Positions 57,510 to 64,000 of a stretch of DNA of 64,000 bases are shown in pieces; position 1 is the first letter of the stretch; each line of letters starts with the position of its first letter. The translations under genes were made by a program, and so were the position numbers. The notes under the pieces were generated by a model that did not search any database, was not told where the DNA came from, and saw nothing but the letters and a program-made list of their open reading frames with translations. The DNA lies in contig NZ_FRBQ01000001.1 in NCBI RefSeq assembly GCF_900142655.1, positions 188,115 to 252,114 of the forward strand. The letters are read 5' to 3'. The DNA is from Phytopseudomonas punonensis. Its GTDB lineage: Bacteria; Pseudomonadota; Gammaproteobacteria; Pseudomonadales; Pseudomonadaceae.

Positions 57510-59174
57510 ATGCTGACCCTGCTTGCGCCTCGCCGTGCCAGCGCCCCGCGCGCCTGGCTGTCGCTGCTTGCCCTGGCCACCCTGAGCTGCGCCCTGCTGC
57601 TCGCCGATGATTTTCTGCAGCAACTGTTCACCCCTAACAACCACGCCGAGCTCGAAGCAGGTTACGTAGTGGTGCTGTGGCTGTTCAGCCTGGGGCTATG
57701 GCTGTGCAACCTGCGATGGTTGAGCATGAGCATCCTGGCGCTGTTCGCGGTGATGCAATTGATGCAGTTGGCCAATATCAGCTTCTTTGGCGAACCGCTG
57801 ACCGCCATCGACATCCAGTCGCTGCTCAATGACCCCGGCGAGGTGCGCGAGACCGCAGCCCACAGCCTGGCCCAACATTGGCCGGTACTGCTCTGCGTGG
57901 GCATTCCCTACGGCCTGCTGCTGGTCCTGCACTGGCGCTTGCCTGGTCGGGTAAGCCTGCCGCAGAGCCGCTGGGCGCTACTACTGATCGCCGTGGTGCT
58001 GCTTTCCAAGCCCTACCGCGCCACCTACCGCAACCTCGACTCGTTCGCCGCCAGCCCCAGCCGCAGCGCCCTGCACAACAACCTCAACGTGTTCTCCGCC
58101 TGGGCGGTGCACCTGGCGTTCAAGCCGGAAGTCGAGCTGCCGCCCACCTCCTTCGCGCCCTATGCGCTGAGCCCGAGCATGAGCGAGGCGAAACACGTCT
58201 GGCTGGTGGTCGCCGATTCGCTGCGCAGCGATCGCCTCGGCGTGTTCGGCTACGACCGGGATACCACGCCGAAACTGGCCGCCTACCTGCGCGACCATCC
58301 CAGCGCCTTCGTGCGCCCGGGCATTGCCGCCGGGGTGGCCACTGATGTAAGCCTGCCCTACCTGATCAACCCGATTCGCGAGCCCGGCAAGGACGCGCTG
58401 CTGCGCACCGGCGACATCAACCTGTTCCGCTTCGCCAAGCAGGCGGGCTTTCGCACCCACTGGATTTCCTCCCAGGAATCCAAGCTGCTGGCCAACCTGG
58501 GCAGCCGTTACCTGGACCTGTCGATCACCCGCGAAGACCATCCGTTGCGCTTCCTCAAACAGCAGGATCGCGCCCTGCTCGACGTGCTCGACGCCCAGCG
58601 CTGGGCCGAGCGCAACTTCGTGGTGCTCAACCTGCGCACCGCGCACCTGCCCTACGCGCAGAACTACCGCCATGAAAAGACGCCGGCGCCCTGGGTTGAT
58701 GAAGGTCCGAACGGCCAGAGCAACGCCTACGACAACTCGGTGCATTACCTGGACAGCCTGCTGGCCGAGGTGATCGCCGACTTCGACCGCCTGGAGGGCG
58801 AGCGCTACCTGATCATCACCGGCGACCACGGCCAGCGCCTCGGTGAGGGCGGCAACTGGGGCCATAACGACCTGGTGCCGGAAGTCAGCGACGTGCCGGT
58901 GATCGTCATCGGTCGCGAGGCGAAACCCGAGACCATGGCGACGCTTTCAGCCGAGCGCTGGATAAGCCATTACGAAGCCGGTAAATGGCTGGCTGCGCGC
59001 CTTGGCACACGCATCCACAATCCCAACCTGCGCACCAACGAGCACTTCGTGCACGGCAAGCTGCTGTTCACCGACAACTTCATCCAGCGCGTTTGCGAAA
59101 CGCCGAATGGCCTGGTTCACCAACCGCCGCAACTGCTGAGCATGCTGCTCAAAAGGCCAGAGCAAAGCTGCTAG
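57510..59174 (+). CDS. Phosphoethanolamine-transferase-like sulfatase-fold enzyme (EptA-like)
   Basis: 554 residues. Five N-terminal transmembrane helices (about 18-165), then a periplasmic alkaline-phosphatase-fold domain. The nucleophile is Thr278 (GVATDVSLPYL), matching the Thr of EptA/MCR enzymes in position. Metal ligands: Asp236 (VVADSLRSD, where EptA has Glu), and GDHG with a following GHND. Also AYDNSVHYLDSLL. The usual disulphide cysteines of EptA are missing and Glu is replaced by Asp, so it may act on another acceptor (lipid A, LPS core or glucans). Third gene of the operon divergent from the PmrAB-like system. Confidence 0.78.
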   Translation: MLTLLAPRRASAPRAWLSLLALATLSCALLLADDFLQQLFTPNNHAELEAGYVVVLWLFSLGLWLCNLRWLSMSILALFAVMQLMQLANISFFGEPLTAIDIQSLLNDPGEVRETAAHSLAQHWPVLLCVGIPYGLLLVLHWRLPGRVSLPQSRWALLLIAVVLLSKPYRATYRNLDSFAASPSRSALHNNLNVFSAWAVHLAFKPEVELPPTSFAPYALSPSMSEAKHVWLVVADSLRSDRLGVFGYDRDTTPKLAAYLRDHPSAFVRPGIAAGVATDVSLPYLINPIREPGKDALLRTGDINLFRFAKQAGFRTHWISSQESKLLANLGSRYLDLSITREDHPLRFLKQQDRALLDVLDAQRWAERNFVVLNLRTAHLPYAQNYRHEKTPAPWVDEGPNGQSNAYDNSVHYLDSLLAEVIADFDRLEGERYLIITGDHGQRLGEGGNWGHNDLVPEVSDVPVIVIGREAKPETMATLSAERWISHYEAGKWLAARLGTRIHNPNLRTNEHFVHGKLLFTDNFIQRVCETPNGLVHQPPQLLSMLLKRPEQSC

Positions 59175-59191
59175 ACGCCGGTGCGGCGCAC

Positions 59192-60304
59192 CTAGCCTTT
59201 GGCCGAGCGCAGGGTGATGCGGGTGATCTCGGAGGGCTTGCCCAGGCGTAGCGGAAAGCCGTTCCACAGCCCGGTGCCGTTGCTCACGTACAGGCGCATG
59301 TCGCCCACCGCATATTCGCCCGACACGTAGCCCTCGTTGAACGCCTGGGTGACCCAGTGCATGCCCAGCACCTGGCCGCCATGGGTGTGCCCGGATAGCT
59401 GCAGGTCGACACCGGCCAGGGCATTGCGCGCAGCGGCCAGGGGCCGGTGGCTGAGCAGGATCACCGCAGCGTCTTTCGGTACGCCGGCCAGTGCCGCGTC
59501 GATATCCGGCAGCGGTTGTCCGAAACGACTGGCAGCAGGATCGGTGATGCCGGCCAGCACCAGGCTGGCGCCACGGTCCTCGATGGTCACATGCTCGTTG
59601 AGCAGCATCGGCAGGCCGAGCTTCGCGAAGTGCTCCAGCCAATGCTGATACTCGGCGTAGTACTCGTGATTACCCGCAATCGCGTAAACACCCAGGCGCG
59701 CGCGTAGCTCGCGCAAGGGCTCTACATCGGCAGTTCGCGCAGCCACGGTGCCGTCGACCAGGTCACCAGTGATCACCAGCAGGTCCGGCTTAAGGGCATT
59801 GGTCTTGGCCACCACCGCCTCCATCCACGGGCGCTGCAAAAGGCGGCTGGCGTGCAGGTCAGTGAGCTGAACCAGCTGCAGACCGTCCAGCTCGACGGGC
59901 AACTGCGCCAGGGTGATTTCCACCTCGCGCACATCCGGCACGCGCACTGCCTGCCAGACACTCAGCGCCGACAGCAACAACGCAGCGACGCCAACACCTG
60001 CGCGCAGTCGAGGCGCGAAAACCACGGCGCGACACCGCGGCAGCAGCGCCAGAATATCCAGCACCAGCAGCACCACCGCGCTGATCAGCAGCGCCCCGAA
60101 GGCGCAACCAAGCAGCATCAGCAGCCAGCCCGGAATTTCTGGCGAGGCCATGCTGCCGAAGAAATAGCGGGTCAACAGATGATGCTCCGCCGCTGCCAGA
60201 ATCAACACGCCGAGCAGCGCCTTGATCGCTCGCGGCCAGCGCTGCAGCCACACCATTCGCCAGAACACATACAGGGCCACAACGCCCGTGATCAGATGGA
60301 ACAC
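59192..60304 (-). CDS. Membrane-anchored metallophosphoesterase (YaeI-like)
   Basis: 370 residues. Four N-terminal transmembrane helices (about 1-125) precede a calcineurin-like phosphoesterase domain with all metal motifs: QLTDLHASRL, ITGDLVDG, AIAGNHEYY, LLSHRPL and LSGHTHGGQVLG. Homologues include E. coli YaeI, implicated in lipid A-like or phospholipid phosphate hydrolysis. It converges on the transferase-like gene with 17 bases between. The acceptor is not known. Confidence 0.88.
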   Translation of the reverse strand: MFHLITGVVALYVFWRMVWLQRWPRAIKALLGVLILAAAEHHLLTRYFFGSMASPEIPGWLLMLLGCAFGALLISAVVLLVLDILALLPRCRAVVFAPRLRAGVGVAALLLSALSVWQAVRVPDVREVEITLAQLPVELDGLQLVQLTDLHASRLLQRPWMEAVVAKTNALKPDLLVITGDLVDGTVAARTADVEPLRELRARLGVYAIAGNHEYYAEYQHWLEHFAKLGLPMLLNEHVTIEDRGASLVLAGITDPAASRFGQPLPDIDAALAGVPKDAAVILLSHRPLAAARNALAGVDLQLSGHTHGGQVLGMHWVTQAFNEGYVSGEYAVGDMRLYVSNGTGLWNGFPLRLGKPSEITRITLRSAKG

Positions 60305-60400
60305 CGTTATCTCGCCCCTTCAGGATGGATCGAAAGCCGCCCACTCTGACATTGCTGCCACCTGCAGGTGCAGTCCGCATTCGTGACATTTTTCGCAGGC

Positions 60401-60428
60401 AAAAAAAACCGCCTCATCATGGAGGCGG
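60401..60428 (-). terminator. Intrinsic terminator on the minus strand
   Basis: On the minus strand CCGCCTC (60428-60422), loop CATGAT, GAGGCGG (60415-60409), then TTTTTTTT (60408-60401). It is 147 bases after the mocA stop. This is the strongest terminator sequence in the right-hand part of the window. The leftward gene it ends is mocA with a long 3' region, or an unrecognised small RNA. Confidence 0.85.
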
Positions 60429-60574
60429 TAACCAAAGGTTGATGAACCGGAGAGACCACCGGCTTCTCTCGAAAGCCCATGGTGTTGAGTTCATCGAGGT
60501 GTAGGGTATCGGTAAAGGTCTGAAGCACCGCATCATTTGCGTCGATAGTGATAATCGAGAGCTGCCGTTTGCGG

Positions 60575-61129
60575 CTACCTTGATGCGGCCAGCAGGGCGC
60601 GAACACGCTGCAGGTCTTCGAGGGTGTCGATATCGGTGACGATGCCAGGGTCGTCGACATCCAGCTTCACCACTCGCCCTGCAGCAGCATAGTGGCTAAC
60701 GACAGCTGCGCCGCCCGCCTCGCCCGCCAAGGCTAGCAGCGCATCGCGGCATTCACGGGAAAACCCTACCGGATGGCCTTTTTGGCCCTGATAGCACGGC
60801 ACCGCTACGGAGTGGTTCGTCAGCGCCTCGGCAACGCTGCGTATGCTGTCAACGCCAACCAGGGGCAAATCACCCGGCAGCACCAACCAACCGGCAGCGT
60901 CGCGGGTTGCATTCACGCCAGCTGCAATCGAATCGCCCATGGCATCACCTGCGGCCTGCTCCACCAGCTGAACCGCCAGGCCGGATCGCTCGACTGCGGC
61001 CAGCACGTGTTCGAGTACGGTCATGCCATCCAGATCGGCGTGCAGCTTGCTGCCACCACCACCGGACGCACGAAAGCGTGAGCTGCGCCCGGCTGCCAAC
61101 ACGATCACCACCGGTAGATGTGCTTGCAT
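60575..61129 (-). CDS. mocA: MobA/MocA-like molybdenum cofactor nucleotidyltransferase
   Basis: 184 residues. NTP-transferase fold with VVIVLAAGRSSRFRASGGGGSK (nucleotide loop with Arg and Lys) and LVLPGDLPLVG as motif. MocA attaches CMP to molybdopterin to give MCD for xanthine-oxidase-family enzymes. Two bases after the XdhC stop on the same strand, so cotranscribed with it. No molybdenum hydroxylase genes are in this window. The symbol rests on family and context rather than a characterised match. Confidence 0.85.
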   Translation of the reverse strand: MQAHLPVVIVLAAGRSSRFRASGGGGSKLHADLDGMTVLEHVLAAVERSGLAVQLVEQAAGDAMGDSIAAGVNATRDAAGWLVLPGDLPLVGVDSIRSVAEALTNHSVAVPCYQGQKGHPVGFSRECRDALLALAGEAGGAAVVSHYAAAGRVVKLDVDDPGIVTDIDTLEDLQRVRALLAASR

Positions 61130-61131
61130 GG

Positions 61132-62100
61132 CTATACCGCGCTACGCTCGATGCTGTTGGCGACCCGCAGTACATCGGCCATGGTCGCCAGGGCGATTTC
61201 TGCGGGTGACTTGCTGCCCAGCTGCAAGCCGATCGGGGCATGGATGCGCGCGACGTCATCCGGCTTCAAACCGCCAAGGCGCGCCAGCCGTTCCAGGCGT
61301 TTGCCACTGGTGCGCTGGGAGCCCATGGCACCGATATAGAACGCTTCGGTGCGCACTGCTTCGATCAGAGTTGGGTCATCCAGGCGCGGATCGTGGGTCA
61401 GGGCCAGAATCGCCGTGGCGCAATGCGCGCCCTGCTCCGCGATAAAACGCGCAGGTAACATTTCGAGGGCCTGCACGCCGGGCACCGCCACGTCGGCGAT
61501 CACCTCGGCACGCGGGTCGCAGACGATCACCTCATAACCCAGCGCCACGGCAAAGCCGGCGCAGAACTCGGCGACCGGCGACCAGCCGGCGAGGAACACG
61601 CGCAGCACGGCACCGACGCGGATCGATACCTGCCCGGCACTGCGCTGGATCTTCACGTCGCTCATGCTGCCCGGCCGGCAGCGGCAGCAGCCCTGGCCCA
61701 GCGGCACCTCACGCACCAGCAACTCGCCACCGCCGAGCGCCTGCTCGACCTGACGCAGCATCTGCAGCACGGCCTCGCCAGGCGCGAGGTATTCGATCAG
61801 CACATCCAGCACGCCGCCGCAGGGCAGCGCGCGAGTCGGCGTCAGGCCGCCCTCGCCGTAACGCACGATTTGATTGCAGGGGGCGAACGAGGCGCTCTGC
61901 ACGCGCTCGAGAAAGTCTTCTTCCACGCAGCCGCCGGACAGCGAACCACAGGATGCACCAGAAGGCAGCGCCACCAGCATCGCGCCTGGCGACCGCGGCG
62001 CCGAACCGAATGTCGAGAGCACGGTGCACAGCCAAACGGCATGCCCCTGCTCCAGCCAACTGCGGGCCTGCTGCACCACCTGCAGGTCAAGTTGCTTCAT
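61132..62100 (-). CDS. xdhC: XdhC/CoxI-family molybdenum-enzyme maturation protein
   Basis: 322 residues. N-terminal XdhC_CoxI domain (about 8-95; LCTVLSTFGSAPRSPGAML, GSLSGGCVEEDFLE), with Cys in GGCVEE a likely cofactor contact, and a C-terminal Rossmann XdhC_C domain (about 160-315; YEVIVCDPRAEVI, AILALTHDPRLDDP, YIGAMGSQRT). It binds and sulfurates the molybdenum cofactor for xanthine dehydrogenase-type enzymes. The ATG at 62098-62100 has GAGGT seven bases upstream. Paired with mocA, downstream. Confidence 0.9.
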   Translation of the reverse strand: MKQLDLQVVQQARSWLEQGHAVWLCTVLSTFGSAPRSPGAMLVALPSGASCGSLSGGCVEEDFLERVQSASFAPCNQIVRYGEGGLTPTRALPCGGVLDVLIEYLAPGEAVLQMLRQVEQALGGGELLVREVPLGQGCCRCRPGSMSDVKIQRSAGQVSIRVGAVLRVFLAGWSPVAEFCAGFAVALGYEVIVCDPRAEVIADVAVPGVQALEMLPARFIAEQGAHCATAILALTHDPRLDDPTLIEAVRTEAFYIGAMGSQRTSGKRLERLARLGGLKPDDVARIHAPIGLQLGSKSPAEIALATMADVLRVANSIERSAV

Positions 62101-62239
62101 CGACACCACCTCAGCCATCGCACCCCGCGCGCCAAAATCGGCGTGCTATCGGGCATGCAAGTTGGTAGGTCAGGCCATCGCTTCGGTTCAGTTTTTTTGC
62201 GACCAGCCTGCATAACGCAGGCTGCAGTGAAGGGCTTAG

Positions 62240-62391
62240 AACCTGTTCAAAGTCTACTGCGCGTCGGCACTGCGGCGTTAAAAACATGCTCGGACTGCTC
62301 ATTTACAGCTCGTAAACTCCGCGTCCTCGCCTATTTTTGCGGGGCCGCCTAGGCCTTGCATTGCTCTAGCTCGCGAGACTTTGAACAGGCT
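62240..62391. mobile_element. MITE-like element, copy 3
   Basis: 152 bases. Terminal inverted repeats of 16 bases: AACCTGTTCAAAGTCT at 62240-62255 and, inverted at 62376-62391, AGCCTGTTCAAAGTCT (15 of 16). Flanked on both sides by CTTAG (62235-62239 and 62392-62396), a likely target duplication. Its interior (62292-62326) is the inverse of the hairpin of copy 2. The right CTTAG contains the TAA stop of the gene at 62393-62713. Confidence 0.85.
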
Positions 62392-62392
62392 C

Positions 62393-62713
62393 TTAGACGA
62401 AGGCCTGACGCGAGGCGCCGCGTGGCAGGCGATTGCGCCCAGGCAGTTGCTCGAGCTTTTGCTGCCAGGCAGCTTTCACGCTGACGGTTGCCGCCGGTGC
62501 CGGCTTGGCCGCTGGCGCCTTGGCGGCACGGGCTGCAGCGCGCAGCTCGGCCAGGGTTGGGGTGCGGTTAGCCGCCACAGGAGCGGTCGTCTTGTCCAGC
62601 GAACGCAGGCAGAGTTTGCAGGAAACCTGCGCCTGATCCTCGGTGGTGCTCAGGCTTGCGCCGCTGCGGCCACAGGCAATGGTGTTCGAGGAAGGCGAGT
62701 AGTGAATGGCCAA
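62393..62713 (-). CDS. Small Cys-containing protein of unknown function
   Basis: 106 residues. The TTG at 62711-62713 is the likely start: GGAG lies eight bases upstream and no suitable ATG exists. N-terminal half has Cys14 (IACGRSG) and CKLC (32-35, VSCKLCLRSLDK), which may bind a metal. A low-complexity Ala/Pro/Lys linker (about 55-75; AAKAPAAKPAPAATVSVK) precedes a basic tail (EQLPGRNRLPRGASRQ). No family recognised. Its TAA stop lies in the target duplication of MITE-like copy 3. Confidence 0.65.
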   Translation of the reverse strand: MAIHYSPSSNTIACGRSGASLSTTEDQAQVSCKLCLRSLDKTTAPVAANRTPTLAELRAAARAAKAPAAKPAPAATVSVKAAWQQKLEQLPGRNRLPRGASRQAFV

Positions 62714-62817
62714 GGTGACATCTCCAGCAGTAAAACGGGGCGGCGATTTTACATATCCGTCGCGGTTTCTGCGCAGTCACTTGTCATGGGATGCAACGAG
62801 TGTTCGCTGCCGGGCAT

Positions 62818-63207
62818 TCAGCCCTCGGAAATACCGGGTTGCGGCGTCTTTGTCGGGGTCATCGCTGCGCACATGGCGAGCAGTTGGTCGACGCTCCAGG
62901 GCTTGGGAATGACGGCCACGTTGAGGCCATCGAAGTCAGTGGTGCCTTCGAGGAACCCCGAGGAAATGATGATCGGCAGATCCGGGAAACGGTCGCGAAT
63001 CAAGTGCGCGAGAAAGATCCCGTCAATGTCGCCGGGCATGCTGAAGTCGGTGAGCACCATGTCCACCTGGCCATCGCTGCTGGAGAGAAACTCCCAGGCG
63101 TCGTCAGCACAGGGGAAGGCTTTTACCTCGTGGCCTTCGTCTTCGAAGATTTCCACGAGCAGCTCTCTGATCGAGCGTTCGTCTTCGGCTATGACTATCA
63201 GTGGCAT
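62818..63207 (-). CDS. Single-domain response regulator
   Basis: 129 residues, receiver domain only. Phospho-acceptor Asp54 (VLTDFSMPGDIDG), acid pair EDE at residues 8-10, Thr/Ser switch in IIISSGF, and Lys about 104 (AVIPKPWSVDQL). There is no output domain, so it probably works by protein contact, as CheY or an SpoT/phosphorelay intermediate does. A chemoreceptor gene ends 142 bases away on the same strand, a possible functional partner, but the sequence is not a typical CheY. Confidence 0.88.
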   Translation of the reverse strand: MPLIVIAEDERSIRELLVEIFEDEGHEVKAFPCADDAWEFLSSSDGQVDMVLTDFSMPGDIDGIFLAHLIRDRFPDLPIIISSGFLEGTTDFDGLNVAVIPKPWSVDQLLAMCAAMTPTKTPQPGISEG

Positions 63208-63348
63208 TGCGCGGATCCGGCAGTAAGGGTCACGCTCTGACCTGCCCGATCGGGCAAGATTTCATTAATTTTTCGTGGCACCGACTGGCGGCCTACAAGG
63301 GCCGGATCGCCGCCCGCCGTTGCAGCGGGCGACGACTGGCCAGAACGA

Positions 63349-64000
63349 TCAGGCCAGGCGGAAGCGGCTCACCAACTTCTGCTGATGATCAGCCAGTCGC
63401 GCCAGCTCCTGGCTAGTGACGACAGTCTGCTCAGCACCGGAGCTGACCTGGATGGCAACGTCGTTGATTTCCACTACGTTGCGGTTGATGTCTTCGGCCA
63501 CCGCACTCTGCTCTTCGGCGGCAGCGGCGATCTGCATGTTGCGGTCGCTGATGCTACTCACGCCCGAGGCGATCTCAGCCAGCAGGTCGCCGGCGCGGCC
63601 GATATTGCTCGCGCCCGCACGTGCCTTGCCCAGCGTTTCCTCCATGGATTGGGTAGCCAGGTCGGAGCCGCGCTGCAGGTTGGCGATCATCTCCTGGATG
63701 TTGCCGGTCGACTCCTGGGTCTTCTGCGCCAGGGTGCGCACCTCGGAGGCCACCACCGCGAAACCGCGGCCATGGTCGCCGGCGCGCGCCGCTTCGATGG
63801 CCGCGTTGAGGGCCAAGAGATTGGTCTGGTCGGCGATGCCGCGAATCACGTCGAGCACCGAGGAGATCGAATCGCTCTCGTGCTTGAGGTCGCCAATGAT
63901 CCGCGCAGTGTCGTCGGCCTGGGTCGACAGTTCACGAATCACCTCGACGGTACGCTCGATTTCCTGACGGCCCTGGGTGGTGCTGATGTTGACCTGACGC
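63349..64000 (-). CDS. Methyl-accepting chemotaxis protein, C-terminal part (runs off the right edge)
   Basis: The last 217 codons of a chemoreceptor; the gene continues past position 64000. The hairpin tip that contacts CheA/CheW is [35 protein letters not shown], in the middle of the fragment, followed by descending coiled coil with [17 protein letters not shown] and the stop after RFRLA. Methylation-site-like Gln/Glu pairs are visible (AEEQSA). The sensory domain is outside, so no ligand can be proposed. Both window edges cut chemoreceptors on the minus strand, but these are different parts and cannot be compared. Confidence 0.93.
   Translation of the reverse strand, partial: RQVNISTTQGRQEIERTVEVIRELSTQADDTARIIGDLKHESDSISSVLDVIRGIADQTNLLALNAAIEAARAGDHGRGFAVVASEVRTLAQKTQESTGNIQEMIANLQRGSDLATQSMEETLGKARAGASNIGRAGDLLAEIASGVSSISDRNMQIAAAAEEQSAVAEDINRNVVEINDVAIQVSSGAEQTVVTSQELARLADHQQKLVSRFRLA

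Noticed and set aside
63309..63330. Terminator after the right-edge chemoreceptor gene (CGCCCGC/GCGGGCG hairpin)
   Set aside because: A 7-base-pair stem exists downstream of the stop, but no T-tract follows on the minus strand.

Overview
The window is a chromosomal segment of a Pseudomonas species (Gammaproteobacteria). The evidence is GC-rich coding sequence, many genes that read like close relatives of P. aeruginosa/P. putida proteins (DapC, HemL, MiaB, PhoH/YbeZ, LptE, NdvB, split PntAA/PntAB/PntB, DUF1127, DUF2388), and Pseudomonas-style REP and MITE-like intergenic repeats. Species cannot be resolved by eye. No rRNA, tRNA, prophage, complete insertion sequence or CRISPR array was recognised. 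Both window edges cut through chemoreceptor genes on the minus strand.

Layout. 0-7.6 kb: start of a chemoreceptor gene with a textbook sigma-28 promoter, dapC, a methyltransferase plus haem-oxygenase-like iron enzyme pair, manganese catalase, a 0.74 kb gap, DUF4142 and OBAP-family proteins. 7.6-11 kb: a hybrid 7TM sensor kinase and an orphan siderophore-type binding protein. 11.3-28.7 kb: core housekeeping block thiD-thiE-hemL, Sel1 protein, DUF1820, miaB, phoH-ybeY-corC-lnt, YdcF-like protein, leuS, lptE, holA, arfA and an MltB-type transglycosylase. 28.9-36.1 kb: acyl-CoA dehydrogenase, Na+/H+ antiporter, ArsC/Spx-like protein, dapD, csdA-csdE and convergent tcdA. 36.3-45 kb: NdvB-like glucan synthase, dapE-rlmA and the proton-translocating transhydrogenase. 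45.4-48.5 kb: DUF1127, two tandem DUF2388 proteins and a DUF4105 protein. 48.6-54.5 kb: a tightly coupled four-gene operon that looks like an exopolysaccharide synthesis/export system (zinc-ribbon TackOD1 plus degenerate GGDEF regulator, processive GT2 synthase, TolC-type porin fused to a TIM-barrel-like domain, HlyD-type adaptor), preceded by an AlgU-like promoter. 54.5-59.2 kb: a PmrAB/QseBC-like two-component system divergent from a PepSY, cytochrome b561 and phosphoethanolamine-transferase-like operon, with a PmrA-box-like site between. 59.2-64 kb: metallophosphoesterase, MocA-like and XdhC molybdenum-cofactor accessory proteins, a small Cys-containing protein, a single-domain response regulator and the end of a second chemoreceptor.

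How the parts work together. Lysine/meso-DAP synthesis (dapC, dapD, dapE) is spread over the window. Several envelope functions sit close together: Lnt, LptE, MltB-like enzyme, NdvB-like glucan synthase, the putative exopolysaccharide operon and the putative lipid A-modifying operon. The most unusual signals are the uncharacterised exopolysaccharide-type operon at 48.6-54.5 kb, a family of three MITE-like repeats (about 27.0, 35.2 and 62.3 kb) that share a hairpin with compensatory changes and sit on stop codons, and a terminator hairpin inside arfA that should make its mRNA non-stop.
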